The translations under genes and the position numbers were made by a program. 64,000 bases of DNA, taken from assembly GCA_033398695.1 (NCBI GenBank), contig CM065812.1:133616858-133680857 (forward strand), written 5' to 3'. The notes under the pieces were generated by a model. The model made no database searches and was not told the origin of the DNA. It saw nothing but the letters and a program-made list of their open reading frames with translations. Source of the DNA: Orobanche coerulescens (taxonomy: Eukaryota; Streptophyta; Magnoliopsida; Lamiales; Orobanchaceae). Below, in pieces: positions 45,495-57,190 of this stretch (position 1 is its first letter; the number at the start of each line of letters is the position of its first letter).

Positions 45495-48060
45495 TAAAAA
45501 CTCATAGGATTACAAAAAATTAGTGGGAAGCCTCGAAACTAACTGAGCCCCCACACCTCTAGCAATGACAAATCCAATCCTATTAAAAATATGAACTGCT
45601 GCACGCGCACTAATGTCCTGAGTCATAGAGAATCGTCGAATGCGCTTAAGTAAGGTAACCCCATCTTTCTCAAGTTCTCCAAAGGAAGAAAAGGAGAAGG
45701 GGAGAAACCCATATCCAATATCCGCACATTTAGCATCGTACTTGACACGTTTACGCTGTGCAGCATCACTTATCGCACGCCCCGGTATAAAGTCAATCAA
45801 CCCGGATTGCGTCAAAGGCGACGAACTCGTAAGATCAACACATACGTCACGTCCACCCTCCCAAGAGTAGAGTAATATGTCAGCCGGACGTAAGGATCTG
45901 TCCCCATCTCCGAAAAGCCCAATATCCACCTCCTTACGAGCAGAAATCCCTGACCGAGAGCATATGTCAACAAGAACGTCACGCACAAGGTTATGCCGAT
46001 GTTTAATGCCAACAATACCCGCACACGAAACAGCGTGGTCCCCGTAGATATCTCCAGAAAACCTTAGAGCGGGCGGAACACGGTACGAACGGTGAAAAGC
46101 GGAACACCCAGACGATAGCACAGTACACAACGATAAGCCCTGGCATTCATAGTTTGTCCCAATCTAGATATCGGAGCCACCCTAAGCCAATCTGAAGTAT
46201 GATCCTCCTTTAGAGAACTCCATAACGCCATCTGTCGAGGGGAAAGATGGAAAGTAGATTCAACAGTTTGGGAAACTCGACCGAAATATATATCTGCCAA
46301 TTTCTTCATAAGTTTGGGGGCGACCTCGGTAGGGTTACTCAAAGGTCAATATCCATATTCGCATTGAAAGTACATAGAGCATCATCAAAGAGGGACCGGC
46401 GATTACAATACCGTAACCATAAATAAGCTTAGTCGTAGGTCGGTGATTGAAGTCTAGAAGCAAGGAAGGCATAGTTCAAGACATCACTGCGAATATAAAC
46501 CAAGTCCCCAAAAGCAAAAGGTAAGGTGGCGAGTCTCCACCGATCGCCAAAACCAGCCGAGCGGTGACAATACGCTCCAAGAAGAGCGAAGTGCCGCATC
46601 AAAAGAAACTGAGCACACTCAAAGGCAGGAGAACATGTGCGCATAGAAAAATAGAGCTTAGAAATACCGGCACATGTACGGAGTAACAACAACTCGCATT
46701 GAGGGTCATTGAGTTTGGCAACCGCCTCCATAAGTTCAATAGTTTTAGCAACCCTTTTGGACCAACTTACTACCAAACTCAAAATCCACACTAATGAGTC
46801 CACCCAATAATTTAACACCATGTGAGGGACGAGAAATATTAGGGGAAAAACACCATCATACACCTTCTAGGGTCCTCTTGTGGCCAAAAATTTGATTTAT
46901 CAACATTGAGGTGTAAACCACGACAAGGTCCGTCCGCCATAATCAACTCTAAAACCTTACCCACAACCAAGGTATCACCAATAATAGTGCCATCATCCAA
47001 ATACCAAGCTTGAAAAGAAAGGGCAAAAGAATCTCTAATCTTACATGCCAAAGGATGTAAAACTAAAGCGAAAAGAAGAGGCCCAAGCGGATCACCTTGT
47101 TGCACACCTTGATGAGACCAAAGAGTATGCTCACCATAATATAATCTAGCGGGGTAGATATGAGAATTCCACCCTGTGAAATAGCCGGAAATGCGGCCGA
47201 ACCTCACGTAACATAACATTTCGGTCCACCATGTTGAAAGCGTTCCTAAAATCAACCAACAACATGGACAGACCAACCTCACAACCACGGTCCTCAACCA
47301 AACGGTTCACAAAGATGAAGAATAGCTTCACCTCCCCCCGACACCCCAACACCAAGTTGTAAATCATCGAAATACCTGGCTGAAGAGTGGCCAATCATAG
47401 AAGCACAAACCTTGGAAACTAAACGCCTCCACACAGTCCCAACAGCAATAGGACGGATACCCCCTCCTGGTTTGACTAAGGGTGTGAGAGGAGCACTAGC
47501 AATATACTCACCCAACGCCCTCGGACAGTTACCAGCAAGAAAGAGGTTCACCACTTGGGTAATAGAAGCAATCAACTCGTCAGAAATAGCCACAGCTGCA
47601 CCACTTAAACAATCCAAAAGGTGTTGGGCACGCAACCCATCTCGCCCACAAGAAGTACCACGAGGGAAACTCTTGATCATGTCAAGAACGGTAGAAGAGG
47701 ATGCGGTAAGGTGATGATGATCAATAGGTATATCAGGCAAGAGAGGAGCAGACTGAAAAGGGTGCTTAGCTTTTAAGTCTTCAAGATTAGAAACATCATA
47801 AGGTGCAACACCAGAAGACGAAAGAACTCTGACCGCAGCAGTATAATGGCCATCACAAATCTTCCTCTTACATTGCTTGACATTACGATCACCCAAATCC
47901 AAGCTATCATCATCAATGGAAGACCATGATGGAGGAGGTTCAGCTAAAACCTCACGCACAACCTGCAAACTACCACCAGGAGAACCTCAAGCATGAATAG
48001 CATTAACAATATACTCTTCCTGGCGTTGACGCTTAGTGACCGACCTCAAGCATGAATAGC
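45495..48060 (-). pseudogene. Non-LTR retrotransposon: reverse transcriptase plus restriction-like endonuclease, copy 2
   Basis: Minus strand, about 2.5 kb, broken by several frameshifts. From N to C: a region with FPRGTSCGRDGL and IRPIAVGTVWRRL (RT motifs 1-2, about 47690-47420), LLVDFRNAFN (motif A aspartate, about 47260), GVQQGDPLGPLL (motif B, about 47100), YLDD (motif C, 47003-46992), the thumb region, a CxxC...HxxxC zinc-finger-like stretch (YRCVLCYRLG to YGDHAVSC, about 46110-46020) and RPADILLYSWEGGRDVCVDL (restriction-like endonuclease, about 45880). The stop is at 45510, followed by an (ATT)n tail. Catalytic residues survive but frames do not. The order RT, zinc finger, restriction-like endonuclease is that of R2-group elements, unlike common plant L1 and RTE elements that carry an N-terminal AP endonuclease. 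The 5' end (about 48060) is truncated near three copies of CAAGCATGAATAGCATTAA. Confidence 0.75.
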
Positions 48061-48082
48061 ATTAATTAACCCCAAGCATGAA
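47985..48082. repeat. Triple short repeat at the 5' end of non-LTR copy 2
   Basis: CAAGCATGAATAGCATTAA occurs near 47988, 48046 and 48071. One is in coding context (antisense of a VNAIHA-type peptide); the others lie outside it. This looks like local duplication during 5' truncation and joining. The (ATT)n flank follows. Confidence 0.75.
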
Positions 48083-48310
48083 TAGCATTAATTATTATTA
48101 TTATTATTGTGTTGATTTGTTAAATTTAATATCTTGGTTTGAGTTATCCGTTGGGTTCATATGTTTTCTTAATTAGAAAAAAAATTATTAAAAGAAGTTA
48201 TATTTTCAATAAAATTATATATAAAGAATATATTATATACTTGTTTTATCTATCCCATCATTATATATAATAACTTTACAGATTCAGATGTTTACGTTGA
48301 ATTTTCTTTA

Positions 48311-49614
48311 GATTCCATTACAACTAGGTACAAAGTAGGAGCAAGTATTACAACTAGATACAATTTTTCTTGAGTCGTTACTACTAGATACAAAGTTGTA
48401 TTTGGTAAGATCATTTTACCCTTATACACTTTTTTTGTAATGTTTATTTGAAAATTGCAATTTGAATTTATTCATTTGAAATTTGAATCTTACATATCTA
48501 TAATAAAGAAAGTTGCAGATTTTGACAAAAAAATTTCTTTGTTCTCCAACTTCATCTTCCATCTTCTTCGTTGTCCTTCATCTTCATCTTCAAATTTGAA
48601 TTTTAAAAATCTGTTGCAGACCTTCATCTTCTTCGTTGCAGACTTTTATCTTCTTCGTCTGTCATCGCTATACACCAGTAGTGCATGCACATGTTCTAAA
48701 AAATATACACCCGTGCATGCACCTGTGCACCGATACATGAACCGGTGTACTAATTCATGAGCCCCCAATCCCCAAATGAACCAAAAAACGAAAAACAAAA
48801 TCAAACCCAATTAAATCCAGAAGAGGGAAACCAAAATCCAATAAAAAGGTACCAAAATACAAATGACTGATCTCATAAATTTTAACATGATCTGCAACCA
48901 TTGAACAATTTTCTTAAAAATTCTTAATTTCACAACAATCTAACCATTAATCTCGAGATCTACACATTCAAATCTAAAACCTCGATCAATCGAAATAAAC
49001 GAACCAGCAATGCCGACCGCCGCAGGAAGACCAGCCGTCACATGTGGACCACCCGCAGACAAAGGACCGACCAACACAGACTACCACCGGAATCACCTGA
49101 GACTGCGGACGGAGGAACAAAGGAGGAGGGAACCGCGACGGGGGCCGAAGAACCAACCCCGACCGCCGCAGAAGAAAACCCAACTGCAACCGCCGCTGAA
49201 ACTGGAGGCTCTGCCGTTGCCACACCCACCCACAGAAGCTCTGACCCGACTGAACCACCAACCACATCACCCGCAACAAGTCGCCTGGAGGAACCGGAAC
49301 CGCAGCAGCGGAGACCGGGAAAATAGAAGATTTTGAAGAGACAGCGGGATTGAGATCAGGTTGGAACGCTCCATAAGAAGTTGATGAAAGATTTGTGAGA
49401 GATGTTGATTTGAGTGCGGGGACATCTTGAGAAAAACAAAGGGACGACTGGTGCTTTTATTGTATTTTAATGAGATGTCTTTTATTGCACTCCAATTGAG
49501 TTGGAGGGTGTATTGGGTATTTTGCATCATATTTTGTACCTAGTAGTAATGCAAAAAAAACTTGTACCTAGTTGTAATTGTGTTCCAAAAATTGTATCTA
49601 GTAGTAATTATTTC
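48311..49614. mobile_element. Second Mutator-like element, 1.3 kb
   Basis: Inverted repeats of about 95 bp, each containing three copies of an ATTAC(A/T)ACTAG(G/A)TACAA phrase, align without gaps from both ends. The 9-bp TTTTCTTTA lies at 48302-48310 and 49615-49623. The duplication is in T-rich sequence, so it is weaker evidence than for the first element. The interior has a CTTCATCTTC-rich segment (48530-48660) and a GC-rich block (49005-49330). Confidence 0.68.
49005..49330. other. GC-rich, possibly captured coding block
   Basis: About 325 bp, sharply more GC-rich than its surroundings and open in several frames on both strands. The plus frame is rich in Pro, Thr, Glu and Ala; the minus frames are rich in Val, Ser and Gly. 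I recognise no protein. Its position inside a Mutator-like element suggests captured gene sequence. Confidence 0.4.
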
Positions 49615-49623
49615 TTTTCTTTA

Positions 49624-50332
49624 TTGTCATTCTTCTTTTGCGAAAATCTCATAGTTTTTGGCTTACTAATCAATTAATTGATTTAGTAAAATAATACTAA
49701 TATGTTATATAGGTATACATATTAATTTAGTTATACATAAAAAAATGTGAGAACTCTGTGCCTTACTAATCATTTGGTTTAATTAAATGATAACAACAGA
49801 ATAATAATACTCCTGTGTTACGTATACCAGTCATTCAGACCCGTGCGTTGCACACATATTGTATAAAAGATTTTGAAATTTGATGTTTAGTGTAAGAGTT
49901 AAAAGTATTGATAAAACGATTGTTCAAACTGTTAATTATAACTTGTTAATTGATTGGATCGGGTCGGGTCGAGTCGCACCAAATCGGTGTTTACTAATTG
50001 ATTGTGGTACAATTTTCTTTTCAATATAGTTGTGGTCCTAAAACTTTTGACTAATCTTTTAACTACCTCAATCTAACCCCCAAACAATTAAAGGTTGTAT
50101 TATATTTGACAACTTAGACAAAAAGGGAATTTAACCATTTTTAAAAGTTATATTATATTTGACAACTTTTTTTTTTAAAAAAGATAAGTATTTTTAACAT
50201 GGTATTAAAAATCCAAGATATTAAAAACAACCGAATTTATATGTAAAGATGTATTAATGACATTAATCATTGAGACTCAACATTTAATTATTGGGACTCA
50301 ATCTTTATATAGATGTAGATATTGTTGGGATT
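49624..50332. other. AT-rich DNA with Helitron-like words
   Basis: No gene. GACCCGTGCGTTGCAC at about 49848 and an antisense 'ctatataaagattgagtccc' phrase at about 50285-50315 are shared with lines near 39969 and 11305. They may mark the two ends of a small degraded element of about 480 bp. Confidence 0.4.
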
Positions 50333-50630
50333 TTGTTGTAAAATAAAAGAGGGTCTTATCCTACATTGAAAGAGCACAAAGAGTGGGAGGCTTCCTACTC
50401 CAATAAAAGAAGTCATCCCACATTGGAAACAAGAAAAGAGTTGGAGGCTTCCTAATGCTATATAAGGAGGCTTTGGGTCTTTATTCTAAGTGCACGAAAA
50501 TCAAATGCACTACTTCTCTTTGTATTTGATTCTTCTTAAATTCCTTTCTTGTATTCTCTAGTAGAGAGTTGGGAGAAAGGTGTGAGTTAGTCAAAGAGTT
50601 GTCGTAGTAGTGCGGAAGTTGGTTTGGGGT

Positions 50631-50688
<58 letters not shown>

Positions 50689-50809
50689 TTTGTGTGATTG
50701 TAAAAATTTATCGCATAGTAGTATTTTCTCCGGTGGGGGCCGTGGTTTTTTCTCCGGTTTTGGAGTTTCCACGTATATTCTTGTGTTATTTATTTTTCTC
50801 TATTATTGT
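50333..50809 (+). mobile_element. Copia-type LTR, truncated by element E
   Basis: Starts TGTTGGGATTTTG, carries CCCACATTGGAAAC, a CTATATAAGG promoter (about 50459) and the phrase 'ctccggttttggagtttccacgta', all typical of plant Copia LTRs. It is cut by element E at 50810. The rest of this LTR and its element should lie beyond the E and Tat insertions, past the window. Confidence 0.62.
50632..50686 (+). repeat. (GA)n microsatellite
   Basis: About 27 uninterrupted GA units inside the Copia LTR, downstream of its TATA box. Confidence 0.97.
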
Positions 50810-51028
50810 TGTAATACCCGGTTGTAATTCAGTCATTATCATGCAGTAATTGTCACCCAGTAATTATTCACTCATTAATGATCATTCATCGTTCATATTC
50901 ATTCATTGTATTCACCGATCAGAGTAATTGTATCGTACATCAGTTATTATCCGTCGTCCTACCTAGTTGGAGGATCGAACCGTGGTCATCATCATTGTCA
51001 TCTTCATAATAGGCTGTGTGTGAAGAGT

Positions 51029-51587
51029 AGCGCACGCTACGTACTCTCTTTAGCGCGCGCTAATTGAGTACGGGTAGCGCACGCTATCTCTCAGTATTAG
51101 CGCATGCTAATGTGGTTCAGGCCTATAGTCCAGAAGGCACTGGACTGCAGTCGAGTTGGTGTAGTGCACGCTACGAATGGTAAGTAGCGCATGCTAGTAA
51201 GTTTGGATAGCGCCCGCTATGCGGTCAGTATAGCGCGCGCTAAGGCCGATCAGGCAGAGTCCAGTGGACTGATTTTGGAATAATTCCTAGCGCACGCTAT
51301 GAGTGGATTTTAGCGTATGCTAATGGGGCAGTAGCAAACGCTGATTATTGGATGTTGCGCGCACTATCACGAGCAGGTCAGAGGACAGGAGGTTCTGGAC
51401 TTCAGTTACTGAGCATCAGATATTCAGTTGGCGGGCGCTAACACAAGGTTAACGCTCGCTAAGTATATGGTTGTAGCGCACGCTACAAAAGGTACGTAGT
51501 GCACGCTACCGTTTCGGACAGAGGGTACTGGACTGCCCAGAATTCCCGTTAACGCACGCTAAATATCAGGACTTAGCGTGCGCTAAA
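51029..51587 (+). repeat. TAGCGCACGCTA palindrome array, element E U3
   Basis: At least 18 copies or close variants of the 12-bp near-palindrome TAGCG(C/T)(A/G)(C/T)GCTA over about 560 bp, irregularly spaced, ending 11 bases before the TATA box. A second phrase (about 'actggactg') recurs four times between groups of palindromes, giving a higher-order pattern. Almost every copy has two or more CpG sites. Confidence 0.9.
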
Positions 51588-51597
51588 CTGGAATTAC

Positions 51598-51605
51598 TAT
51601 AAATA
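51598..51605 (+). promoter_or_regulatory. TATA box of element E
   Basis: TATAAATA immediately downstream of the palindrome array, followed by GGACAGTCCGG. Confidence 0.72.
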
Positions 51606-53427
51606 GGACAGTCCGGCTCAGATTCATCATTTTCACTTCTCACTTCGATTCCGGGCGATTTTGGGCGATTCAGAGAGATCTTTTCGAGCTGCACTCATCC
51701 ATCATCATCTTCAAGCTTATCATTTGGATTTATCATCATTTCATCCTCTCCAACACATCAAATCAAGGTAATTATTTCTTGGATCTAGAATTTCGGACTT
51801 TGGGTATTTTCCTTCCGATTTATTCATGTAAGCTTGGATTGTTGTTGGAATATGTTAGATATGGATTATCTACCTTGAATAAATGTATTCCTACGTATTT
51901 ATTGATATGTTTTTCGGATTTGATGAACATTTGGAGAATTAATCAAGAACCCTTGATGTTGACTTTGGTTATTTTTGGGGGTTTTCGATTATAGTTGTCG
52001 TAACTTCAAGTTGTGGTTTCCTATTGGAATATTGATATCATTGAAGGTGTTTTGTTGGATTTAACTACTCATTTTGGAGTTGGTTTCGATATATTTGGGT
52101 TTTGGTTATAATCAAGGGTTGATGTTCGCTAAGTGGTTGTTTGAATGTCTCAATGAGTTTGGATATTGTTGTATCGACCTTTGATTTAGTCATAATTCAT
52201 GCTTGATACGTATATTGAGCGAATTATTGGTAATTGTGTTATTCAAGGTTGTTTGAGCGACCGACATCTCTTTTTAGGACGTTGTTCGAGGAAGGACATT
52301 TCAACACCGGTATTGAGTAAGTAAATTCTTACTCGGTTAAAAGGATATTCATTCCTTACGTTATTGTTCATTCATACATGTAATTCACTCATAATATATC
52401 GTTCATGTCGAGACTCGTATTTATCAACTCATCATGTAACTCACGAGGAACGACGGTTCCAAAATCATTTCATTGAAGATATCACTCGTTGTATCATTAT
52501 TTCATCTCGGTGAGTCGTTCTTGATCCTTATCGGATTCTATTCATTACTCCTCACCTTGGTCATTTTTGTTCTGGTGATCTTCCGGAATTATATTGCATG
52601 GCCGGTTGGTGCATGTGTGGAATTTTAGTCGGGCACACTATGGTCATGTGTATATGCGGGACTCCGGACATATTGGATTATGCGCAAGGTAATGTGTATA
52701 TGCGGGACTCCTGACACATTGGGCCGTGAGACTAATTAGGCCAATAGCGGGTATATATGCGGGACTCCGGACACTCGGCTACTTGTGCTCTTACTCATTT
52801 CATTCGGGCGTACATTGATGCTCATCATTCAACTTAATTCATTAATTCATTTATGTGATTGTTGTATATTGTTTAACTCTTGAGGATTGTTGTTCTGTGT
52901 AACTGACCCCGTTGGAGGATGTTGTTTTCAGATCATGGTAAGGCTAAGGCACGGGAAGAGAACTTTGACGACGAGGAGTCCCAGTGATACTAGTAGGGGG
53001 CCCAGTCCTTTTCAGTCATTCGTGTTTCTTCATTTTATTTCTGTTGCAGACTTCCGTTTGAATACTCATTTTATTCAGTATTATATATTTTATCTTCATA
53101 TAAAATATACATGTATTCTGTATTATCTTGGGCGTGTTGTAATGAAACTCCTCATCGGAGTAATTTGAAGATATAATGTGGTTCAGTACTACAATTATAT
53201 TATTTAAGTCATTAATTTTCAATCGCCTGGTGGGTCCCAATCGGGAGTCCACGGCACTGTAATATCCACCTAGTTTGGGGTATTACAGAGTTGGTATCGG
53301 AGCGTGGTTTTGAATACTACCTTCCGATTCATGTCTCATTAAAATCATCGTTCATCAGACTAATATCATTGGACTTTCGCGTCACGTGTGACCCGTGCAA
53401 GAGCCGAGCCCCTCAGATCAAAGAACA

Positions 53428-53785
53428 GTAAGATTTCTAACGCCATGGTATAATTTCTGTCAATAAGAATCACTCATTCATCATTCAACAGTCAACAATC
53501 CTCATTTATCATTTTCATTTGTGATCATGTCGATCATATTAACTCATTAATCACTCAGTTCATTTCACTGTTCAGTTGTTGATCTTGAGGATCGTATCAT
53601 TAATCTTGTTAACTTGTTCAAGATAATCATTTCACGAATTTCATCAGATAATCTCATCACTTCAGTTGATCATTCATGTAATCATTGTGTTTGAGCGCGT
53701 GTACTCATTTTCATCATTTTATAACATAATCATAATGTGATATTCATGTGAGATATATAATCATCTTGTGACTTTCCCACTTCAG
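53428..53785 (+). other. Possible leader intron of element E
   Basis: Donor-like ACA|GTAAGA at 53428 and acceptor-like TTTCCCACTTCAG| ending at 53785 bracket 358 AT-rich bases between primer site and gag. The conserved leader donors in A, B and C support splicing in this group, but no transcript evidence is available. Confidence 0.35.
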
Positions 53786-53786
53786 T

Positions 53787-55120
53787 ATAGAAAGAGCTGG
53801 CAGAGGACGCGGGGGAAGAGGCCGCGGTGCGGGCCGAACCCCGAGAACTCATGTGAATACGCGTGCGAACGCGAGGAATAATGTTAATTCATCGAGCAAC
53901 GACGCTGCCACTCATTCTCCTGGAAATGATCATTCACTGTCACGGAGTTGTACCCGGGACACAGCTCATTCAGAGGGTGTTCGGGTTGACCCACTTGCCT
54001 TTATGCAGGGCATGATGGACCAGATGACTCAAATGGAACGCCTCATGGAGACAATGCAGAACTCAGCTACTCAGAATCAACAGGCTCCTCCGCCGCCACC
54101 TCAGGGGCAGGAGAGGGGTGTGAGCAGTATTATTGGCGACATCTCTCGCCAAAGACCACCTACATTTGAGGGCTCGTCTGAGCCGACAGATATTGTTCAT
54201 TGGCTTGAGCATTTCGAGAAGTTATTTGCTATGGTGGATTGCCCCGAAGGGCATAAAGTTTCAGTTGCGGATTACTATCTGGGTAAGAGCGCTCATTCAT
54301 GGTGGTTATCGTTGAAGCCCACCGACTGATCATGTACTTGGGATCAATTCAAGACTCTGATGATGGAGAGGTATTATCCGGCCACACTCAGAGAGGCCAA
54401 GTTATCGGAATTACTCACTCCCGACCTCTCAGCGGACGATGATGTTCTCGCCATCGCCGAGAAATTTCAGGAGCTTCTTCCTTTCACCTCGTCTATTATT
54501 CACTCCGAGACGGACAAGATCAAGTACTTCTGTACTTCAGCAAGAGGTTGAAACCTCGTATGCGGATGCAGTTGCTTAATCACAATTGCACCACTCTGGC
54601 CGAATTCATCGAGAAAGCTCTTACTTATGAGCTTACTGCTAAAGAGATTGCTAAGAATCAAACTCCATCATCTGGCAAGAAGTCAAAGAATCGAAATTAG
54701 CCTGAAGGCAGTCAGGCAACTTTCAAGAAGCCTCGAGCGGGCTTTACTTTCACTGAGAGACCTCCTATGGCGCCCAGACCCGCGGAATCTCAGTCACAAG
54801 CGGCCAGTTCGGTCATTACCTGTTTCAACTGTAGAGAACAGGGTCATTACAGCATGGAGTGTTTGAGGCAAACCGTCACGTGCAATAACTGTGGAATGGC
54901 GGGGCATAAGGCCCGTTTTTGCCGAAGGGACTCCAAACCTACTTCGGCGTCATCTCAGGCCCCAAAACAGTCAGCGGTTCTGAATCAAGCTACTCGATCC
55001 GCGTCGTTTAAGACGACGAGAGCTAACAAAGAAGGAGCCCACAACTATCAGATGGGAGCATCCGGTTCTGGGGCTGGCAAGCCCCGAATTTATGAGATGA
55101 AGAGAGCTGATGATCCGGAA
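53787..55120 (+). pseudogene. gag: gag of element E
   Basis: Encodes the structural Gag: a Gly/Arg-rich N-terminus, DPLAFMQGMMDQMTQ, then the capsid-like core with PTFEGSSEPTDIVHWLEHFE and, from 54821 to 54922, two CCHC zinc knuckles (CFNCREQGHYSMEC and CNNCGMAGHKARFC). The expected initiator position reads ATA (53787). Breaks are a stop at 54327, an 8-bp duplication (GTACTTC repeated at 54524-54539) that shifts frame, and a stop at 54698. The zinc-knuckle part is in frame with the following pol. Confidence 0.85.
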
Positions 55121-55726
55121 TCCCGAATGATCTCAGGTACACTCGAAATTCTATCTCAACCTGTGTGTACCCTTTTGATATCAAAAGCGCCGCATTCATT
55201 CATTTCCGAGTCATGTTTGAGTATACTACGTCTGGGTAGTGCTACTAGTTGTGAGCCTTATGTCATTGCTCTACCTGATGGTAGAAGAATTATCGGGGAT
55301 CGTGAGATTAAGGATTGTCCGATTCAGTTTCATGGCCGTGATTGGTTAGCAAACCTAATCGTGGTAGATTTACCGAGAGATGATGTCATCTTGGGTATTG
55401 ATTGGATGGATCATCACGATGCCACCATTAGTGTCTGTAAGCGTATGGTCACTATCATTTCAGACGATGGAGTCGAATGTGTTTTTCAGGGAGGTAATCC
55501 CAGCTATTCCGGTAGAGTCATCAACTTGATGAAAACAGTGAAATTACTCAATCAGGGGTGTGTCAGTTATTGGTGCTATATGACCAAGACCGAGAAAATA
55601 TCAGTAATGTTGACGGATATTCCTGTAGTGAGAGAATATGCAGATGTATTTCTAGACGAGTTATCTGGTTTGTCTCTACAGAGAGATGTGGAATTCACGA
55701 TTGAGTTGGAGCCTGGTACGTCCCCA
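55121..55726 (+). pseudogene. Aspartic protease region of element E
   Basis: Retroviral-type protease domain recognised by the downstream motifs HSFIS and DVILGIDWMDHHDA. The catalytic D-S/T-G position reads ISK instead, so the active site is lost although the frame is open. Continuous with gag upstream and reverse transcriptase downstream. Confidence 0.75.
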
Positions 55727-56585
55727 ATATCAAAGGCACCGTACCAGATGGCCCCGACCGAAATGCAGGAGTTGAAGAATCAATTATAAGATCTAACCGA
55801 GAAGGGTTATATCCATCCGAGTGCATCCCCGTGGGGAGCACCTATGTTGTTTGTCAAGAAGAAGGATGGTTCGTTTCACTTGTGTATCGATTACCGGGAA
55901 TTGAACTGGGTGACGATCAAGAATAAATATCCTCTACCCCGTATTGATGATCTTTTGGATCAACTTCAGGGAGCTTCAGTATTTTCCAAGATCGACTTAA
56001 GATCTGAATATCATCAGTTATGAATTCGAGAGTCGGATATCACAAGGACAGCGTTTCGAACGCGCTATGGTTATTATGAGTTCGTGGTAATGCCGTTTGG
56101 GTTAACTAATGCACCTGCGGTGTTCATGGAACTAATGAATCGGGTTTTCATGAACTATTTGGATTAGTTTGTGGTTGTCTTCATTGATGACATTTTGATT
56201 TATTCTCGTGACCGTGAGGAGCACGAATCTCACTTTCATCAGGTTCTCGACGTGTTGAGACGAGAGCAACTTTATGGAAAGTTTTCCAAATGTGAGTTTC
56301 TCGGACATGTAATTTCATCAGACGGAGTTCGTGTTGACCCTCAGAAGATGGAGGCTATCCGAGATTGGCAACCTCCGAAGAATGTTAAGGAAATCCGAAG
56401 CTTTCTCGGATTAGCTGGATATTACCGGCGATTTGTGGAGGGATTTTCTAAGATTGCTCAACCCATGACGAACCTTTTACGAAAGGATAAGAGATACACG
56501 TGGTCCGACGCGTGTTAGCAGAGTTTTGAGGAACTCAAGAGCCGATTAATTTCAGCACCTGTCCTTTCTTTACCGCAAGGGACGG
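55727..56585 (+). pseudogene. Reverse transcriptase of element E
   Basis: Contains [28 protein letters not shown] (first catalytic Asp), MPFGLTNAP and the active-site box FIDD (56183-56194), followed by the connection segment [11 protein letters not shown]. In-frame stops at 55787, 56021, 56165 and 56516 interrupt it; each sits where the family has Gln or Arg. No indel is seen across the domain. Confidence 0.88.
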
Positions 56586-57190
56586 AAGGATTTGTGGTTT
56601 ATAGTGATGCGTCCGGGCAGGGTCTCGGATGTGTACTAATGCAGAACGGGAAAGTTATTGCTTATGCTTCATGGCAATTGAGACCTTACGAGGTTAATTA
56701 TCCGACCCACGACTTGGAGCTAGCAGCCGTGGTGTTTGCACTGAAGATTTGGCGTCATTATCTTTATGGCGTTACCTGTCAGATATTCACCGATCATAAG
56801 AGTTTGAAGTATATATTTACTCAGAAGGAGTTAAATATGCGGAAGAGGCGGTGGTTGAAACTATTCAAAGATCATGATATTGAGATACTTTACCACTCGG
56901 GCAAGGCGAATGTTGTCGCCGACGCCTTGAGTCGTAAGTCCGTTCAGGAGCAGATGCTTACTCGATTAACAGTTCAGAAGGAACTTCAGCAGGAATTTCT
57001 GAGGCCAAAGATCGAGGTCTGGTTACAGCGAGTGCAGGGGCAACTTTGTACGTTAGAGATTTCCTCGCCACTTGAGGAGGCGATCAGGGAGAATCAGGGT
57101 TCGGACCCATTTTTGTTACGCATTCGAGATGATGTGACTCAGGGGAAAGCCCCTGGATTTGTGGTCCATGAGGATGGACTTTTGCGATTT
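56586..57190 (+). pseudogene. RNase H of element E
   Basis: Starts with [17 protein letters not shown] (catalytic Asp), continues with [14 protein letters not shown] (catalytic Glu) and [12 protein letters not shown] (catalytic Asp) and ends with [14 protein letters not shown]. The domain has no stop and is the best preserved part of the polyprotein. It removes RNA template strands during reverse transcription. Confidence 0.88.

Larger units (their letters stand above)
50810..53287 (+). repeat. Element E 5' LTR
   Basis: 2,478 bp from TGTAATACCCGG to GGGGTATTACA. Contains a long palindrome array (51029-51587), TATAAATA (51598-51605), three units of 'tatatgcgggactccggaca' (52641-52788) and a U5 end with 'gcctggtgggtcc...ggcactgtaatat', homologous in wording to the LARD LTRs. 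Confidence 0.88.

Noticed and set aside
49038..49336. Pro/Thr/Ala-rich and Val/Gly-rich frames as a real gene
   Set aside because: Open on both strands in several frames, low complexity, no domain; kept only as a possible captured block.
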